NCBI GenBank assembly: GCA_011109175.1
Contig: RDEW01000070.1
Location: 104,486 to 168,485 of the forward strand
Length of the DNA: 64,000 nt
Direction: 5' to 3'
Source: Dicyema japonicum
Taxonomy: Eukaryota; Dicyemida; Rhombozoa; Dicyemidae
The notes below the pieces were generated by a model. It saw only the letters and a program-made list of their open reading frames with translations. It was not told where the DNA came from and did not search any database. This document shows positions 10,651 to 22,439 of the stretch, one piece after another (position 1 is the first letter of the stretch; every line of letters begins with the position of its first letter). The position numbers and the translations under genes were made by a program.

Positions 10651-12222
10651 TTAATAAATTTTTCACATTAAAAAAAAAAAAAAAAATAAAAATTTTATTA
10701 AAAAAACAATTTTAAATTAAGAAGACTCTCTAATCAGATTCCACGTGCAGATAATTTATGTGAACAGATATATTCAGAAAGTCAATATATGAATGATCTT
10801 GTGCTTCCAGTTGCTAAAACCTTGAATGAAATATCAATTTGTAAGCAATTTATGACGATTTATTATAAGGATTAAAGACATGAGGAAGTGATATACTAAC
10901 AATATTGGAAACATTATGTTCTGGTCTCCTAGTTAGACGAGGTCGAGAATTCACATTTATAAAATGAGGCAAAATGAAATTTTTTTGAGATCAAGTCAAA
11001 AAATATTAATTAATCGTTAATTTCTGTTAACCAATTGAAAACAGATAAATCGTTGCGGTCTTCAGAACCGACTTTAGGCATAAGGCAGTTTTCCGCAAGT
11101 GGGCCCATAATGAGATAGAAATAACACTAATAATTTAAATCCGGGTTGAAGACAACAAAGGACCGGTCCTCAAGATAGAAAAGGTCTTCATTTTTATTTC
11201 TTAAATATTTTTGGAATGAGATTTTGGGGATCAATTCGAAGTTGTGGATCGCATGTCTCCAAGTCATAAGATAAAATACGTAACATACTGGCGCTCAGAT
11301 GAGCTTGAACCAATTTTCTGAACCCTGACTTTTTACATCTCTTCAGCATTCCCAGTGTTTTTACCAGCCTTGGAGCATCATGAATTTGTGTCGTACGTTT
11401 ACGGAATCATTCCCCAGACGCTGTGAAGTATTCTTCCATGATTGTTGGGAGCATTTCTACAACGTGGGCAAACTGATTGCAATGCGCCTATGTGACTAAC
11501 TTACTTATGGTTCTGTGGAATATCTCTCATATAACGCTTCCTTCTTCACCCTCATTGGCCATTTCAGTACTAAGAGGGACCGAAGTCAAGCCCCTCCTCT
11601 TAGAGCTTTGAGATTCCCCATGCGCCCGAATTATTAGATGAGTTAATATAAAGTAAACACTGCAATTTCATGAGGGAAGTAATATAAACGGTAGGGCTTG
11701 CCTACCGACTTGTATCACGAATCTAAACAAAGGGTCATCTCTGAAGATGTCTCAGATACTTTAGTGCGGTTTTTGAAACGTCGTATAAGATTTTCGAGAG
11801 TTTCGCCAACCTTGCACATTTTTCCTTGCAACCATAGAGGAATTGGCATACGAGGACTTATCCCGTACAAGCTTTAGAGCAAAATTACTCGTTTTCTCAA
11901 ATTTCTTTAAGACTTCTTTTTTTGAGTCACACCATATTTTTAAACCAATAATTTTGCAAGAAGTATTTCGGAGTTGTAGACATAAACAAAGGTCTCCAAC
12001 TCGAGCTTTAATTTTTTAACTCAGAACAGAGCGTTCGTGCTTTTTTTCTTTAGCATTATTTTCCATAAAACTACCTCCAACGTCAATTAGGAGTGACGGT
12101 GATCAGAAATAACGCCTATGCAATCCTGGCCTCTTAAATAAAAGACTTTTGTTTTCCTTTTTTTACAAAATAATAATTAAAAAAATATATAACAGTAATT
12201 ATGAGTAGCTATTAAATTTTTA
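10651..12222. other. Intergenic, no gene seen
   Basis: AT-rich sequence without a convincing gene or a repeat shared with the rest of the window. Short complex patches occur at 11040-11130 and 11380-11640, but no frame could be supported. Confidence 0.45.
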
Positions 12223-12725
12223 ATGTTAATTATGTCAAACATTAAAAATATATTTATTGTACTTTACAGTCGTCACAGGTTAATTTTTAAATTATTCTTC
12301 ATTAACAGCATGAAATCAGTAATCAAGATCAAGTGGCCTAAGAAGATCTCAAACAATGACCTCTACTCGAAGTGCAAATCTGGTATACTATCCGAGGAGA
12401 TCTTCAGATCAAGATGGAGTCTCTTTGGACATATCTTACGTCTAAATGCTCAAGTACCCGCGAATATCGCCATGGAAAACTACCTAATGCATACGGGAGC
12501 CGGTTTCCGTGGAAGACCAAGAGTCACACTCCCAACTATTTTGAATGGAGACCTGTCGGCTGTGGGACTGAAGCTCACTTCCGCAGACGACCTAGATACC
12601 TTAAGGGAACTGGCACGAAGTAGAGGGTCCTGGAAAAGGCTGATAGAGAGGATGGCTAGAAATACGGCACAAGGGAGGCTTGATTAATTTTATGACTTCT
12701 CGGGAGTGCTTTAAATAAATAATAA
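12223..12725 (+). mobile_element. RTE-like LINE 3' fragment
   Basis: The open frame encodes the typical RTE-like C terminus: FRSRWSLFGHILRLNAQVP, GFRGRPRVTLPTILNGDL, then DDLDTLRELARSRGSWKRL and a stop at 12687. The tail reads TATGACTTCTCGGGAGTGCT followed by TAA-rich sequence. It resembles the SINE-2 tail (TATGGCTCTCGTGAAAAGGC plus TTATTATT). 5'-truncated, otherwise unbroken over about 120 residues. Confidence 0.75.
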
Positions 12726-12809
12726 TACATTAACAGCATGCATTTATTACTACAATACGACCCTGGATTAGGATAGACGCCAGTTCACGCATTTTATGAG
12801 TTTTTTTAA

Positions 12810-13340
12810 TCAGCATTTTGGCTGAGTAAAATGAAAACGAAAATTTTGGGGTACCGTAAATTGTGCGGCATCAATTTCTAATCTACATTTCGCGCCTAAC
12901 CACCTTGTTTCATTGCAGTCGTTTATGTCGATCGCCACGATAAATGCAAGTGGGTCACTGAAGTTGTCTAATATTATAATGCCAGGATACATCCTGTTGA
13001 ACTGGCGATTCGGTTTAACTGTGGCGATAGTAGAGGATCGGGTGAAAAGAAGTACCAAGTCTATGACTCTCTTTCTAAGAAGAGAAAGGTTTTTGAGGAA
13101 ATATAGAATTAGTTAAAATTCTACGACGCTCACTGAATTTGTGTACGACAAAAGACCATCCTACCAATGGTCTTGGACAAGGACCTCAAACAGATTGAGA
13201 AGCAAATCAGAGATGAAGAGGATTTAGATAGACCACTGAAGATTGCTTGTGGCCAGGAACATAAACGGTTTCTCGGTTGCACATGATTTGCCATGACCAC
13301 AACATTAGTGATAATATTGAGTGGCTTGAAGCACATGATG
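12810..13340 (+). CDS. Possible small spliced gene, unknown function
   Basis: A frame from about 12919 (SFMSIATINASGSLK) joins in phase across a 23-nt GT-AG interval starting near 12964. It continues as IHPVELAIRFNCGDSRGSG and KKYQVYDSLSKKRKVF up to about 13100. A second coding-like stretch near 13168-13285 contains DLKQIEKQIRDEEDLDRPLK. How the two connect is unclear and no start codon is assured. I do not recognise the protein. Confidence 0.3.
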
Positions 13341-13506
13341 CTCATATATTGAATTTTTATTTCTGCCAAAAAATACAACTCCCTACATGTAACCGTTAGA
13401 TATGGGGATATTCGAGACCTTCAAAGATTATTATTCCAATTCCAAATCCTTAGTCAAATTCAGAATATTGAAAATTAATTTAAACAGTATATTTTAAATA
13501 AAATAA

Positions 13507-13925
13507 TTAATTATAACAAAATGAAATAAATAAATAAAAAATAATCTCAGTCGACATAATCGACGTTGCGTCTTCTCTAACGATTGCAACGTAGTTCAAC
13601 TGGAGAAGCCACTGGGTCTCACGTGTGTCGTGGATTTTGAGTGTAACCAGACGTACCAGCTTCTTGCAGAATCCAAGGGATTTCCCACTTATTCCTCCAG
13701 TGGTCTTAGCTACAATGGGACAGAACGTGAATCTGTCTAACAGCACTTCGTATTTTTTCCTTGACCTTATTAGCTATCCCGATCCCAACAATGTTGAATG
13801 GACAAAGGGCATTGATGAACGCAGAATATCAATAAGTTACAGAAAGATTGTAATTCCGACAGGCCGTTTTCCTTCTCCTCTGTCAAGGCAGACCGGTTCC
13901 AATATGGAAGGTAAAAATAGTTCAT
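13507..13925 (-). pseudogene. LINE-A 3' end, diverged subfamily
   Basis: The - strand contains the RLE signature LDRGEGKRPVG (usual form GDGKRPDG), a stretch with PIVAKTTGGISGKSL, and the tail RETQWLLQLNYVAIVREDAT. The catalytic-type Asp of RPDG is replaced by Val. Frameshifts and stops break it. A short related fragment is at 59425-59490. Confidence 0.6.
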
Positions 13926-14644
13926 TTTAAAACTAATACTTTGTCAGGTAATCATGATTATTTAAGAAATCTAAAAATACGTATTTTTTCTGGCAGTTGA
14001 TTCGTATTTTTCGTTATTAAAAGTGAAACACAAAATAAAGTTTAAAGACCGCAGTCCTAACTGAGTGACTATTTCCTTCAGAATTGCACGGAAATCCATT
14101 TTTTTATTACTAGCAATATAGTCACTTTAATTATCACCCAATACAAGTGATTTCTGATAGATAATCTTCCAAGTTCTTTCTCTCTCATCACAGGAGAGAT
14201 TTAACTGAAGAAATAATATAAAAAATACAGTCGACACTCGCAAATTGGCCATTTTTGGTTTTTCAATTTTGTGGCCAATTTGAAAAAAATCAATAAATTT
14301 AAAAAACAGTGAACAAAGAATTTTTTAGAAAATGCCTTAAATTAAAAAACGAATTTATGTTTTATTAAAATAAAATTTAATTCCTAAATGTTTTTCTTTG
14401 CTTCGATAATTCCTGCTTTGTACTTTCTCATTAAAGAAATTAGAGAAACTTCATGTTCATTCTCAACATTGGTTAAGAGTTCCCTCCATTGCAGCTAATC
14501 TAACTAAAATATATTTTTTGTCTACGTGTCTTATTTTTTCCGATTCTTGTTCACTATTTTCTGAATATTCTGAATAATTTTCAATTCCATTAAATGCTGC
14601 CTTGGTAGGCATTATTCAGAAAACTACCTAGAAAATTGATTTTT
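13926..14644. other. AT-rich intergenic, possible pogo-like end
   Basis: No gene. At 14229 the sequence TACAGTCGACACTCGCAAAT resembles a pogo/Tigger terminal repeat (TA + CAGTCGA...). A second such end at 31026 starts CAGTCGACCTCTAATTG. The matching partner end was not found. Confidence 0.3.
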
Positions 14645-15300
14645 CGAAAAAACGTGACTGGGATGATATTTACTCCAAGAATATCTTCGACGTGCTAAAG
14701 TCTGAGGCCAACCAGTATCGTCTTGTATGCCTCGTGTCCGCCGTCAACCATGGGAGCGAAGCGTGGCTGGATACACTCCCGTGTTTTTCCCTGGGGACTT
14801 TTTTGGACGATGACTGTATTCGGATTGGGATCGCACAGGGCCTGGGAGTTGATGTATGCGTCGAACGTCAATGTCGTTGTGGAGGATCGTCGATGCCAAA
14901 GGGCAGCATCCGCTTTCGTTCAAAAGAAGTGCAGGCAGAGCACCCCGCAACGCTGCTATGAACACTATCGTCATGCGTGCTCTTGAAGCTGCAGGATTCC
15001 CGGCAGTGCTAGAGTCCGTGGGATTGAACCTGCGGAGACGGGAAAAGACAGGATGGATTAACAATCTTTCAGTTCACTGAGGGAAAATCGCTCGTATGGG
15101 ACTGCACTGTTGTGAATTCTTTCTCGAACTCGATGATGCTCAACTCGGCTGGATCGGCAGCAGATCTGGCCGAGAAAATGGCCCATCGTAAGAAAGACGT
15201 GGTAAGGTCTGGCTGAGGCAACGAATTGGGATTGCAGTTGTCCTCGGAAACGCTTACTCCGTAATGTCAGCAGCCGCTCTTTCCCGTTATTGTTAATAAA
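14645..15300 (+). pseudogene. LINE-A 3' half
   Basis: Begins in the region after the RT (WDDIYSKNIFDVLKSEANQY), passes the Cys knuckle (VCVERQCRCGG, then frameshift) and a degraded RLE, and ends with GIAVVLGNAYSVMSAAAL just before TAATAAATAAATTT. At least four frame breaks and an internal deletion of the segment between SAADLAEK and MAHRKKDV. Confidence 0.75.
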
Positions 15301-16533
15301 TAAATTTTATTTTTAAATAAAACGAGTTATTCTAAAAAATAATATTAATCTAATTAAGGTAATAAATTATCTAATGTCAAATCTGCGTGATTCAAACGGA
15401 TGCTGATTATCTCATCGAATAGTAATAAACGCCATATAATGAATTATTGAATGTTAATAGCGCACTAAGGTCTTCTGTGTTCAAACAATGAAAGGAACCG
15501 TATCATGTCTAAATTCGAGAGAAATATCTACATTTTTGGTAGAAGTGTTATAACCAATTATCAAAGGATTGGGATATTTGCTCCCACTTCGACTATGAAG
15601 AAATCGTGAGAAAATAGGAGTGGACAACTAAGAGACCTATTAAGTTTACTAACGTAGCGTATTTTAATTAGTTATTTAATTAAAATTTATTTTTTAATTT
15701 TTTTATAAATTTAAATTGACAAATAAAAGTTAAAGTTTTTGAGCAAAAATTATGTTTGAATGAGAAATAAACCAGCAACGTCTTGTATGTCTCGTAATCG
15801 TATTTTTCATTAAAAAAAGTAATTTTTAAGAAAATTAAAATTATACGGCCGATTAAGTTTTCAAAAAAATCAATTTTTTTTAAATTTAGTAAAGTTTGCT
15901 AATTAACATTTTTTGAAAAATTAGCAATTTTTGTACAGAAAAAATCACTAAAAGGAACTGTTACCTCAACACTTTAAGCACCTAAGGAAATTTACTGTTA
16001 TCCCCATTTTTTAAATATTCACAAATTATTAAGTCCTCCAATTTTAATGAATCCTAATTGGTTGCTAAATTAACTACTACGTACGCTAACTGCCTAACTT
16101 GAATAATCAATGACAAGTAACTTTTCCGTAAACTATTATCCAAACCATGGAAATCACTCCCCTCTTCTTAGAGAATTGAAAGTTCTTAGAATACTGCAAA
16201 CTTATTGTATGTGTCCTCATTCGAGTAATCCCCCCTTCTCTGATAAAATAGTCATTTTCTAAATTTATCAAATGCACAATCAGGTTGTACTTATATCTGA
16301 CGGTCAATACATACAATCATGATATTCGAATTTTATTAGTGCTGCTCGTATACAGAGACTTGTAGACTAGTTTTTATCAAATCGTACATTATAAGGGCAT
16401 AGCAGACATATTAATGTGTATGTGCTTTTAATGTCTTTTTAATTGAATTTTCAACAGCCATTAAGTCGCAGTGCGGGCCAAGCATCAATCACGTATGATT
16501 TATATATATTTTTGACGGACAAAAATCATTTCA
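15301..16533. other. Intergenic upstream of the homeobox gene
   Basis: AT-rich. A short + strand frame at about 15508-15609 (MSKFERNIYIFGRSVITNY) has coding flavour but no assignable function. No known repeat was seen. Regulatory elements of the downstream gene may lie here, but none can be pointed to. Confidence 0.35.
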
Positions 16534-17491
16534 ATGTCAGTTGTTCCATTATTTGATGGAGATGAACAAATGACGGGCGATCGCGTATTGAGGCACAATT
16601 TAGTCAAAAATGCCATTTTAAAGTTTACATAAATCTGTATTTTAGTCATCCCTTTTTTCCGCTACTTTTTTCGATTTTTCAAACCTGCGAGCTGGCTTTC
16701 AAATCTTCACTGCCAAACTCCGATGTGTGTTCAGTCAAATTATTGGACAATGAAATAAAAAACTACTTGCTAAAAGTACACCCCTTTATTTATGGCAGTT
16801 TAAAAACAACAATTATCACAAATCAAACTTCCAAGTCGATATCCTGGTATGTTCCATTAGTCTGACATTTATCAATACTGTTGTTATCATTAATAGATAA
16901 TCCAAGCATTGGACGTGCTAAGATGCCATTTGTTCGAATTACAAGAAGTTTAGTTGATTTTAAAAAAGCAGATCACAACCAAGGCACAGATCTTCTCCAA
17001 AAAATTTATCGAAGAAATCAATTATATAATGACTGAGCATTTCAGAGAACCAGATATGACCGTCCAGTCTGGGTTTAACCAATATCCTTCGCCAAAATTT
17101 GCCTGTGAATCCCAAAACCAGTCAAAGTCAAAGAAACGAGGAATATTTCCTAAAGAAGCCGTCGATAAACTCCGAGGATGGCTTTACCATCACATTGAGG
17201 TACCAGGTTGAATTTCTTGATAGCACGCATACCCAACCGAAGACCAGAAACGACACTTATCTATGGAAACTGGACTTTCAATCCTCCAAGTCAATAATTG
17301 GTTTAAATTTATTTTATTTTAGGTTCATAAACGCCAGACGAAGATATCTCCCACAAATTTTGCAACAACACCACAAACAACCCCAATACTATTCACCCGA
17401 GACTACTATACTTACCCCTACATGTATTATCCTAACCAATATAATAACTAATACTTTATTAAATAAATTTTACATAACTTTTTTTGACTAG
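16534..17491 (+). CDS. MEIS/PREP-class TALE homeodomain transcription factor
   Basis: Seven exons join in frame: 16534-16622, 16646-16775, 16799-16846, 16897-16947, 16972-17199, 17224-17300, 17323-17491. They give 263 residues. Introns are 23, 23, 50, 24, 24 and 22 nt. The N-terminal MEIS domain, the PBC-partner interaction region in this family, is clear in two blocks: [17 protein letters not shown] at about residues 31-47, and [17 protein letters not shown] at about 90-106. The homeodomain starts near residue 157 ([20 protein letters not shown]) with the TALE three-residue extension (HAYPTEDQ). Helix 3 is QVNNWFINARRR, with W208 split by the last intron and F, N and R at the DNA-contacting positions. 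It is expected to bind DNA in the nucleus with a PBC-class partner. The C terminus is short. A +1 shifted reading after QPQYYSPE is Tyr-rich ([16 protein letters not shown]), so a sequencing or allelic frameshift near 17400 is possible. Confidence 0.9.
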
Positions 17492-17529
17492 CCATTTTTT
17501 AATCTCACTTTATTTAACCAACAATAAAA

Positions 17530-18330
17530 AGTTAATATTTAATAATCAACAACCTTCTGTTCGGCAGCCTCCTTAGGCAAGTTCGATTCTGGTTGCTGAA
17601 ACAACTCGAGAGCTCCTTGTCCAATTGCCTTTTATACTCCAGTGTCAGGCTCTCTAAGGTCTGCTTTAGTACAGTGGACTGTAGATAGGCCTGAAGCTTC
17701 CTATCTACCCCCAACTATTTCAGATAACCCTTGTGGTACTTTGTTGCAATTCCTTACTATTGGAATTGGAATAACGAGGACCTAGCAACCAAGCATCTGC
17801 CCCATCTCGTTTGCAAGAATGTCATACTTCCTCTTTTTCTCCACCTCGTTTGCAAGCAGATCTTGAGACATAATGCCAACCTCTATGATAAGGACTTGGC
17901 CAGACTCCTTATCGTGTACCACAATATCCGGTTTATTCTGCTTGACTAGCACCGAGGTACGGATAACACTGTCTACCTTAATTTGAACCCTGGTGTTCTC
18001 TACTACAGATTGCACCTTATGAGTCCGAATACCATACTTATTGCATAGTAGAAGATGAAGACTCCTTACTACCTCGTTATGCTTCCACACATACTCGTGT
18101 AGAGCATCGATCCGCACCAAGTGGCTAAATGATCAACCGACATGCTCCTTGACTTACAATGGGGACATGTATTTGTTGATCGACCCCAAAAAATATTGCG
18201 GTTTTGCATATACGTGTACAGCGCTCCAATCGAGTGAGTTGTCACCGTATTTTAGCCATATTGTCGACGACTTAAGGTCGACATGCGGGTTGTCCAATGC
18301 TCTGAAGAGGACCTTATGAAGGCTTTTTGA
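17530..18330 (-). pseudogene. R4/Dong-like RLE retrotransposon, C-terminal part
   Basis: On the - strand: a CCHC knuckle (CPHCKSRSMSVDHLATWC) near 18130-18185, then KHNEVVRSLHLLLCNKYGI. An RLE core follows (NKPDIVVHDKESG, then LIIEVGI), and EKKRKYDILANEMGQM. The PD...E..K arrangement, helix and order match the nuclease of R4/Dong elements. Frameshifts and stops occur after the knuckle and near 17780 and 17700. No RT domain remains. It is a different RLE lineage from LINE-A. Confidence 0.7.
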
Positions 18331-18484
18331 CAAGCCTTATTATTAATAAATTAAAATTAAATTATTAATTAAAAAAATTAAATTTCAAACCACAAATGGT
18401 AGAAATCCGTATGTATTAAATAGAAGGGATTTTAGCATTACTTGGCTTTTTTTTATTTAATTTTAATTATCACTAATTAACGTC

Positions 18485-19520
18485 CGCTTCGACGAACTTG
18501 GTTGGAAACAATGCAAGCTTCCCTCTGGATTTGGGGGTGTCAGAATGAGATCGGCGCTGGAGGTTGCGTACCCGGCATACCTATCGTCTCTCTCAAGCTG
18601 CAGCCATTTGACACGGCAAGTCCTTCATAACACAATTGGACTTTGCTGGAATGAGTCATTTGACGAAGCTTGTCGGAAATGGAACGGGTCCGGACTCAAA
18701 ATCCCAGAAGACACAACGAAGCAAAGAAATTGGGATGACATTGTCTGCTCCAAAATTTTGGAAGACCTTAAAAAAGAAGCAAATCAACATCGTCTGGCTT
18801 GTTTGGTGTCAGCTTCAAGTCGAGGGAGTGGAGCATGGCTTGGTGCAATACCTTGCCCAAACTTAGGGACTCTTTTGGACGACGATTATTTGAGGATTGG
18901 AATCGGACAAAGGCTGGGACTAGACGTTTGCCAGGAGCACCGATGCCAAAGCGGGAAAATAGTCGATGCGAAGGGATTGCACCCGCTTTCATGCAGAAGA
19001 AACGTCGGAAGGGACCACGTCATGCCGCTCTGAACGATGTGATCGTGAGAGCTCTGAAGGTTACAGGCTTCCCATCACAACTTGAACCAATGGGTCTTGA
19101 TCAAGGAGATGGGAAGAGACCTGACGGGATGACCCTTTTCCCCTTCACGTCTGGAAGATCTTTGGTCTGGGACGCAACTTGCATAGACACGTTCTCAAGC
19201 ACGAACATTTTTAAATTTGTTCAGACACCTGGAGCAGCTGCTTCGACCGCGGAAAACCTAAAAATCAAGAAATATTCTTGCCTCGGAGATCGCTACCGAT
19301 TTACTCCTGTTGCGACCGAATCATCGGGAGCCGTTGGTCCAATGACGGCTGAATTCTTGCAAGAACTCGGAGAATTGCTTGCCAGAAAGAAAAGGGATCA
19401 ACGAGAAGGGTTATGGCTAAGACAAAAGATTGGAATAGCCATACTCCGAGGGAACTCGTTCGCAATCCACGCAGCAGGCTTCCTCAACTGACATTTGTTT
19501 AATTGTTAAAAAAATTTTTG
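18485..19520 (+). pseudogene. LINE-A subfamily 2, 3' half
   Basis: Two overlapping frames, shifted once near 19010. They encode the post-RT region (MRSALEVAYPAYLSSLSS), the knuckle (CQSGKIVDAKGLHPLSC), the RLE (GDGKRPDGMTLFPFTSG, VWDATCIDTF) and the tail (GIAILRGNSFAIHAAGF), with a stop near 19491. The catalytic-type residues are kept, so this is a younger copy. Its extreme 3' end recurs at 59592-59775. Confidence 0.8.
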
Positions 19521-19659
19521 TTAAAAAAAAAAATTTTTAATTATTAAGGTTAGGACTTTTACTGTAGTAATTGGTCCTAGGTTTGATTCTCTTCGTTGCT
19601 ACTTGAACGAAGGTCTCTATTTTCTCTGTTCCTTATCTCCCATCGTTTTATTAAAGTGG

Positions 19660-19745
19660 CTTTATGTAACGCCCAGTGGCGGATAACACGAAAAAAGAAT
19701 CATTTGCTGTCTCCTACTTTATTAGAGGAGTTCCCGCAACTTAAA
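19660..19745 (+). mobile_element. SINE-1 fragment
   Basis: Shares the body of SINE-1: GTAACGCCCAGTG, CACGAAAAAAGAATCATTTG and the block before CCGCAACTT. The head and the stem-loop tail are missing. Confidence 0.5.
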
Positions 19746-20119
19746 GATTGGATGTGTTCTGCTCTATTCGTTGGTACTGAATGAACTTGTATATGCTATT
19801 GGAAGGACTCTCTAATTCTGCGACCGGGAGAACAGAACACATCTAATCGGCTTTCAACTATCAACTTTCTCAATGAACCCGGAGCAGTTAGCTTAGTGAT
19901 TGATTGGTCAAGTTGATAGTGTATCTCTGGTGCACAGTGGCATAGCTCTAGTAGACTTAAGTCTTCATCCCCTCAAAGTGGATATAATCCATCATCTTCT
20001 TTTTAATAAAGAGACATCAGATACGACAATTTTCGGATGTTAAGAAACATCTGATGTACTAATGTCTGTCTGGGTTAGATTCCAAGTCGCCCAAATTGGA
20101 GGACCGTGATCTGTTTTTA

Positions 20120-20225
20120 AGGTTCATAAAGATTCACGTGAGACTAGATGGCTTTGAGAGCGTATCTCGATAGCTATCGTCAGAGCAAATAGCATGACCA
20201 TTCAAGCTCTTTTTTAACTCCTAAT
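20120..20225 (+). mobile_element. LINE-A 3' tail fragment
   Basis: Reads KDSRETRWL, a stop, then ERISIAIVRANSMTIQAL, close to the 39541-39815 copy. Only about 100 bp remain. Confidence 0.55.
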
Positions 20226-20624
20226 TGAAACCTGAAAACTCTTTTTAGGTAGCTTGTTGACTGATTTAACAAAAAAATATTATTTAAAACACGTCTTCAG
20301 AATAGTCATTTCGATCACTACGTGTCTTATTTTGGTCGTAGTTCTCATTTAAATTGGCAAACTTTACACTGTAAACTCCTTGAGAGGGCCTACGCGGTGC
20401 AGTTAGCCTTGTTCACAGGCAGCTGTCAAAAGTACAGATTGAAACATCTTTTATACAAATTATTAAATTTAAGTGTTGGTTGAGTGGTTGACTGGATCAA
20501 GTGAAACCCAACCTAGTCGGGGAACGCAAATGAGCTTTTAACTTACTGAGTGGATTAAACTTCTCTAATAATGTCTGTCTTCAACGTACTCTCAGTCTGT
20601 CTATTCTATCCCGTGGACGGCCAC

Positions 20625-20745
20625 TATGATTTGCGGACGCAGGGGAAAGACATGGAGAATACTGATAGAACGGATAGTGAAGAGCAATAAACAAGTGGAA
20701 CCCTAAGGATTCATATGCTTATGGGTGACCCTGGAGTGCATTAAA
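20625..20745 (+). mobile_element. RTE-like LINE 3' tail fragment
   Basis: Reads GRRGKTWRILIERIVKSNKQ then stop, the typical RTE-like C terminus. The following TTCATATGCTTATGGGTGAC recurs in similar form at 30866 (TTCATATGCTTATGAGTAAC), marking a shared 3' UTR. Confidence 0.5.
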
Positions 20746-21581
20746 CTAACTAACGATATTTAAGTTTATTCTATTAATTTTCGCCATAATGCCTTAGGAT
20801 ATGCAATATTTGAACTCTCTCCTCTTTCGACCTCTTCTAACTTGGGGACCGGTTCCATGTGGTATTTAGCCCCGTATTTATATCATAATGATCATTTTGC
20901 ATAATTATGAGCCCACGTGAGGAATTATTTATGAAATTTATTTTAATATTAAGGTTTCTGCGTCAGATCATGGATTTCCCTATTCAAAGATCTGATGTGA
21001 GTTAACTGCCAGGTTATTAAAAAATTAAAAAAGTCATCTTTTGTGTAAATGTCGTAATAAAAAACTTCACAACAGTTATCTTAGAATTCAACAGATTGTG
21101 TTTTACAAACAGATTTTACAGGTAGTTAAGACGGTCTCGCTAAGACTATGATGTGCATCGGTCGATGAAAATCTAGCAATCTTACAACTGAGTCATCCCT
21201 TTGTATTATTTGAGAATAAATAATAATTTTATGTAAATTAACGTATATCTGAGAAGAGTATGAAGGAGTCTAACTGACCGAACGCGGAAGTGAACCCAGA
21301 ACAAGTTAATGTAACGCTCAATCAGTTTAAGTGTTTAACTCTATTAAACTCCTATTGATATTCAATTGAAAAATTACAAGTAAATTTTCTCGAATCCGCC
21401 ATTTATGACATTGGCCGTCTTTTGAGTGAGTGAAATCAATGATGTCATTAAAGTGAATGGAGGGAAAATAGAATCATTGAGGTGCAGAAAAAAAATTTTA
21501 AAATTAAATAAATATATAAATTTTAATTATAAATAATTTTAAATATTGATAAAATTATACTATTCAAATTTCGTTTCAGTG
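20746..21581. other. Intergenic with an exon-like stretch
   Basis: At about 20790-20910 the + strand frame contains FELSPLSTSSNLGTGSMWYL and then a stop; I could not connect it to a gene. Otherwise AT-rich. Just before the RING gene, ATTTCGTTTCAG at 21568-21579 looks like a splice acceptor. Confidence 0.3.
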
Positions 21582-22182
21582 ATGTCTTCTAAGCGAAGAA
21601 GATTTTCCAAAAATGCGACCAAATCTGACGAATCTCTACAAATAGATGAGTAATAAAAATATATTAAATTTTACAGTACTCCTTGAATATCAGCAATATA
21701 AGTAATTACTTCATGTGTCCAATTTGTCTGGAAATCTTAACAGATCCCAAACGTTGTCCATGTGGACATTCATTTTGCCATGTGGTTTGCTGTTTTAATA
21801 ATTAAGTGTATCACCAATTGGCTCAAAGCTAACAAATCTTGCCCAGTTGATCGGTAAGTTATCCTTTTCACTTTGTAGGCTCAAAGTCATGCCTTCCAGT
21901 CTTCACAGGGACTTCATATTGGAGAATATAATAAAAGAACAGAAAGTTATGTGCCCTTACTGCAAGAAGACAGCTAATCCCTATGAGATAAAGGCCCACG
22001 TGATTAAATGTGACATGTCCGTGGAGAATCTACCAGATTTTTTGAAGGATGAAGGTTTGACTGGGTACAATTTAGATCCTGTGGACCAACCTTCCCTTAA
22101 AATGCGTCTGTATAGTAATATGGATCTACGTGGCTCTATGGTCGATTTTTTTAAATATTCAGAAGATCACTTTGATATATGA
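21582..22182 (+). CDS. Small C3HC3D RING-finger protein (RNF41/TRAF-type)
   Basis: Exons 21582-21649, 21694-21784, 21807-21853 and 21879-22182 give 169 residues. Introns are 44, 22 and 25 nt. The RING ligands are C31, C34, C46, H48, C51, C54, C65 and D68. The final Asp in CPVDR is typical of RNF41/NRDP1 and TRAF-type RINGs. A second Zn-finger-like unit follows at about residues 93-111 (CPYCKKTANPYEIKAHVIKC). Likely role: E3 ubiquitin ligase recruiting an E2. At 169 residues it is about half the length of RNF41 and lacks a substrate-binding domain I can see. The 22-nt intron interrupts the RING between V53 and C54, so no long frame shows the domain. The start is the first ATG after an acceptor-like AG at 21579. 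Confidence 0.85.
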
Positions 22183-22439
22183 TTTTTACTATTTTGTAAA
22201 ATACTAAATTTATGTGTCTGTCTGAAATGTTGATTTCTTGCTTCTTTTTTTCTTATCAACAGCACTTTAACGAGAGTGAAATGATATTAACAAAATTTAT
22301 TAGCATATTAGTAATATATTAGCATAAAACAGCATAGTTGATTTATTGGTGTATTATTAAGCACTTTTGTCATAGAATTTGTAGCCCACCATGTGCAGCT
22401 AAAGATTTGAATTTTATTGTCAGTGTCTTTCTTATACGC

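Noticed and set aside
13625-13930. 101-codon + strand open frame
   Set aside because: Antisense to a decayed LINE-A end whose - strand reading has recognisable motifs.
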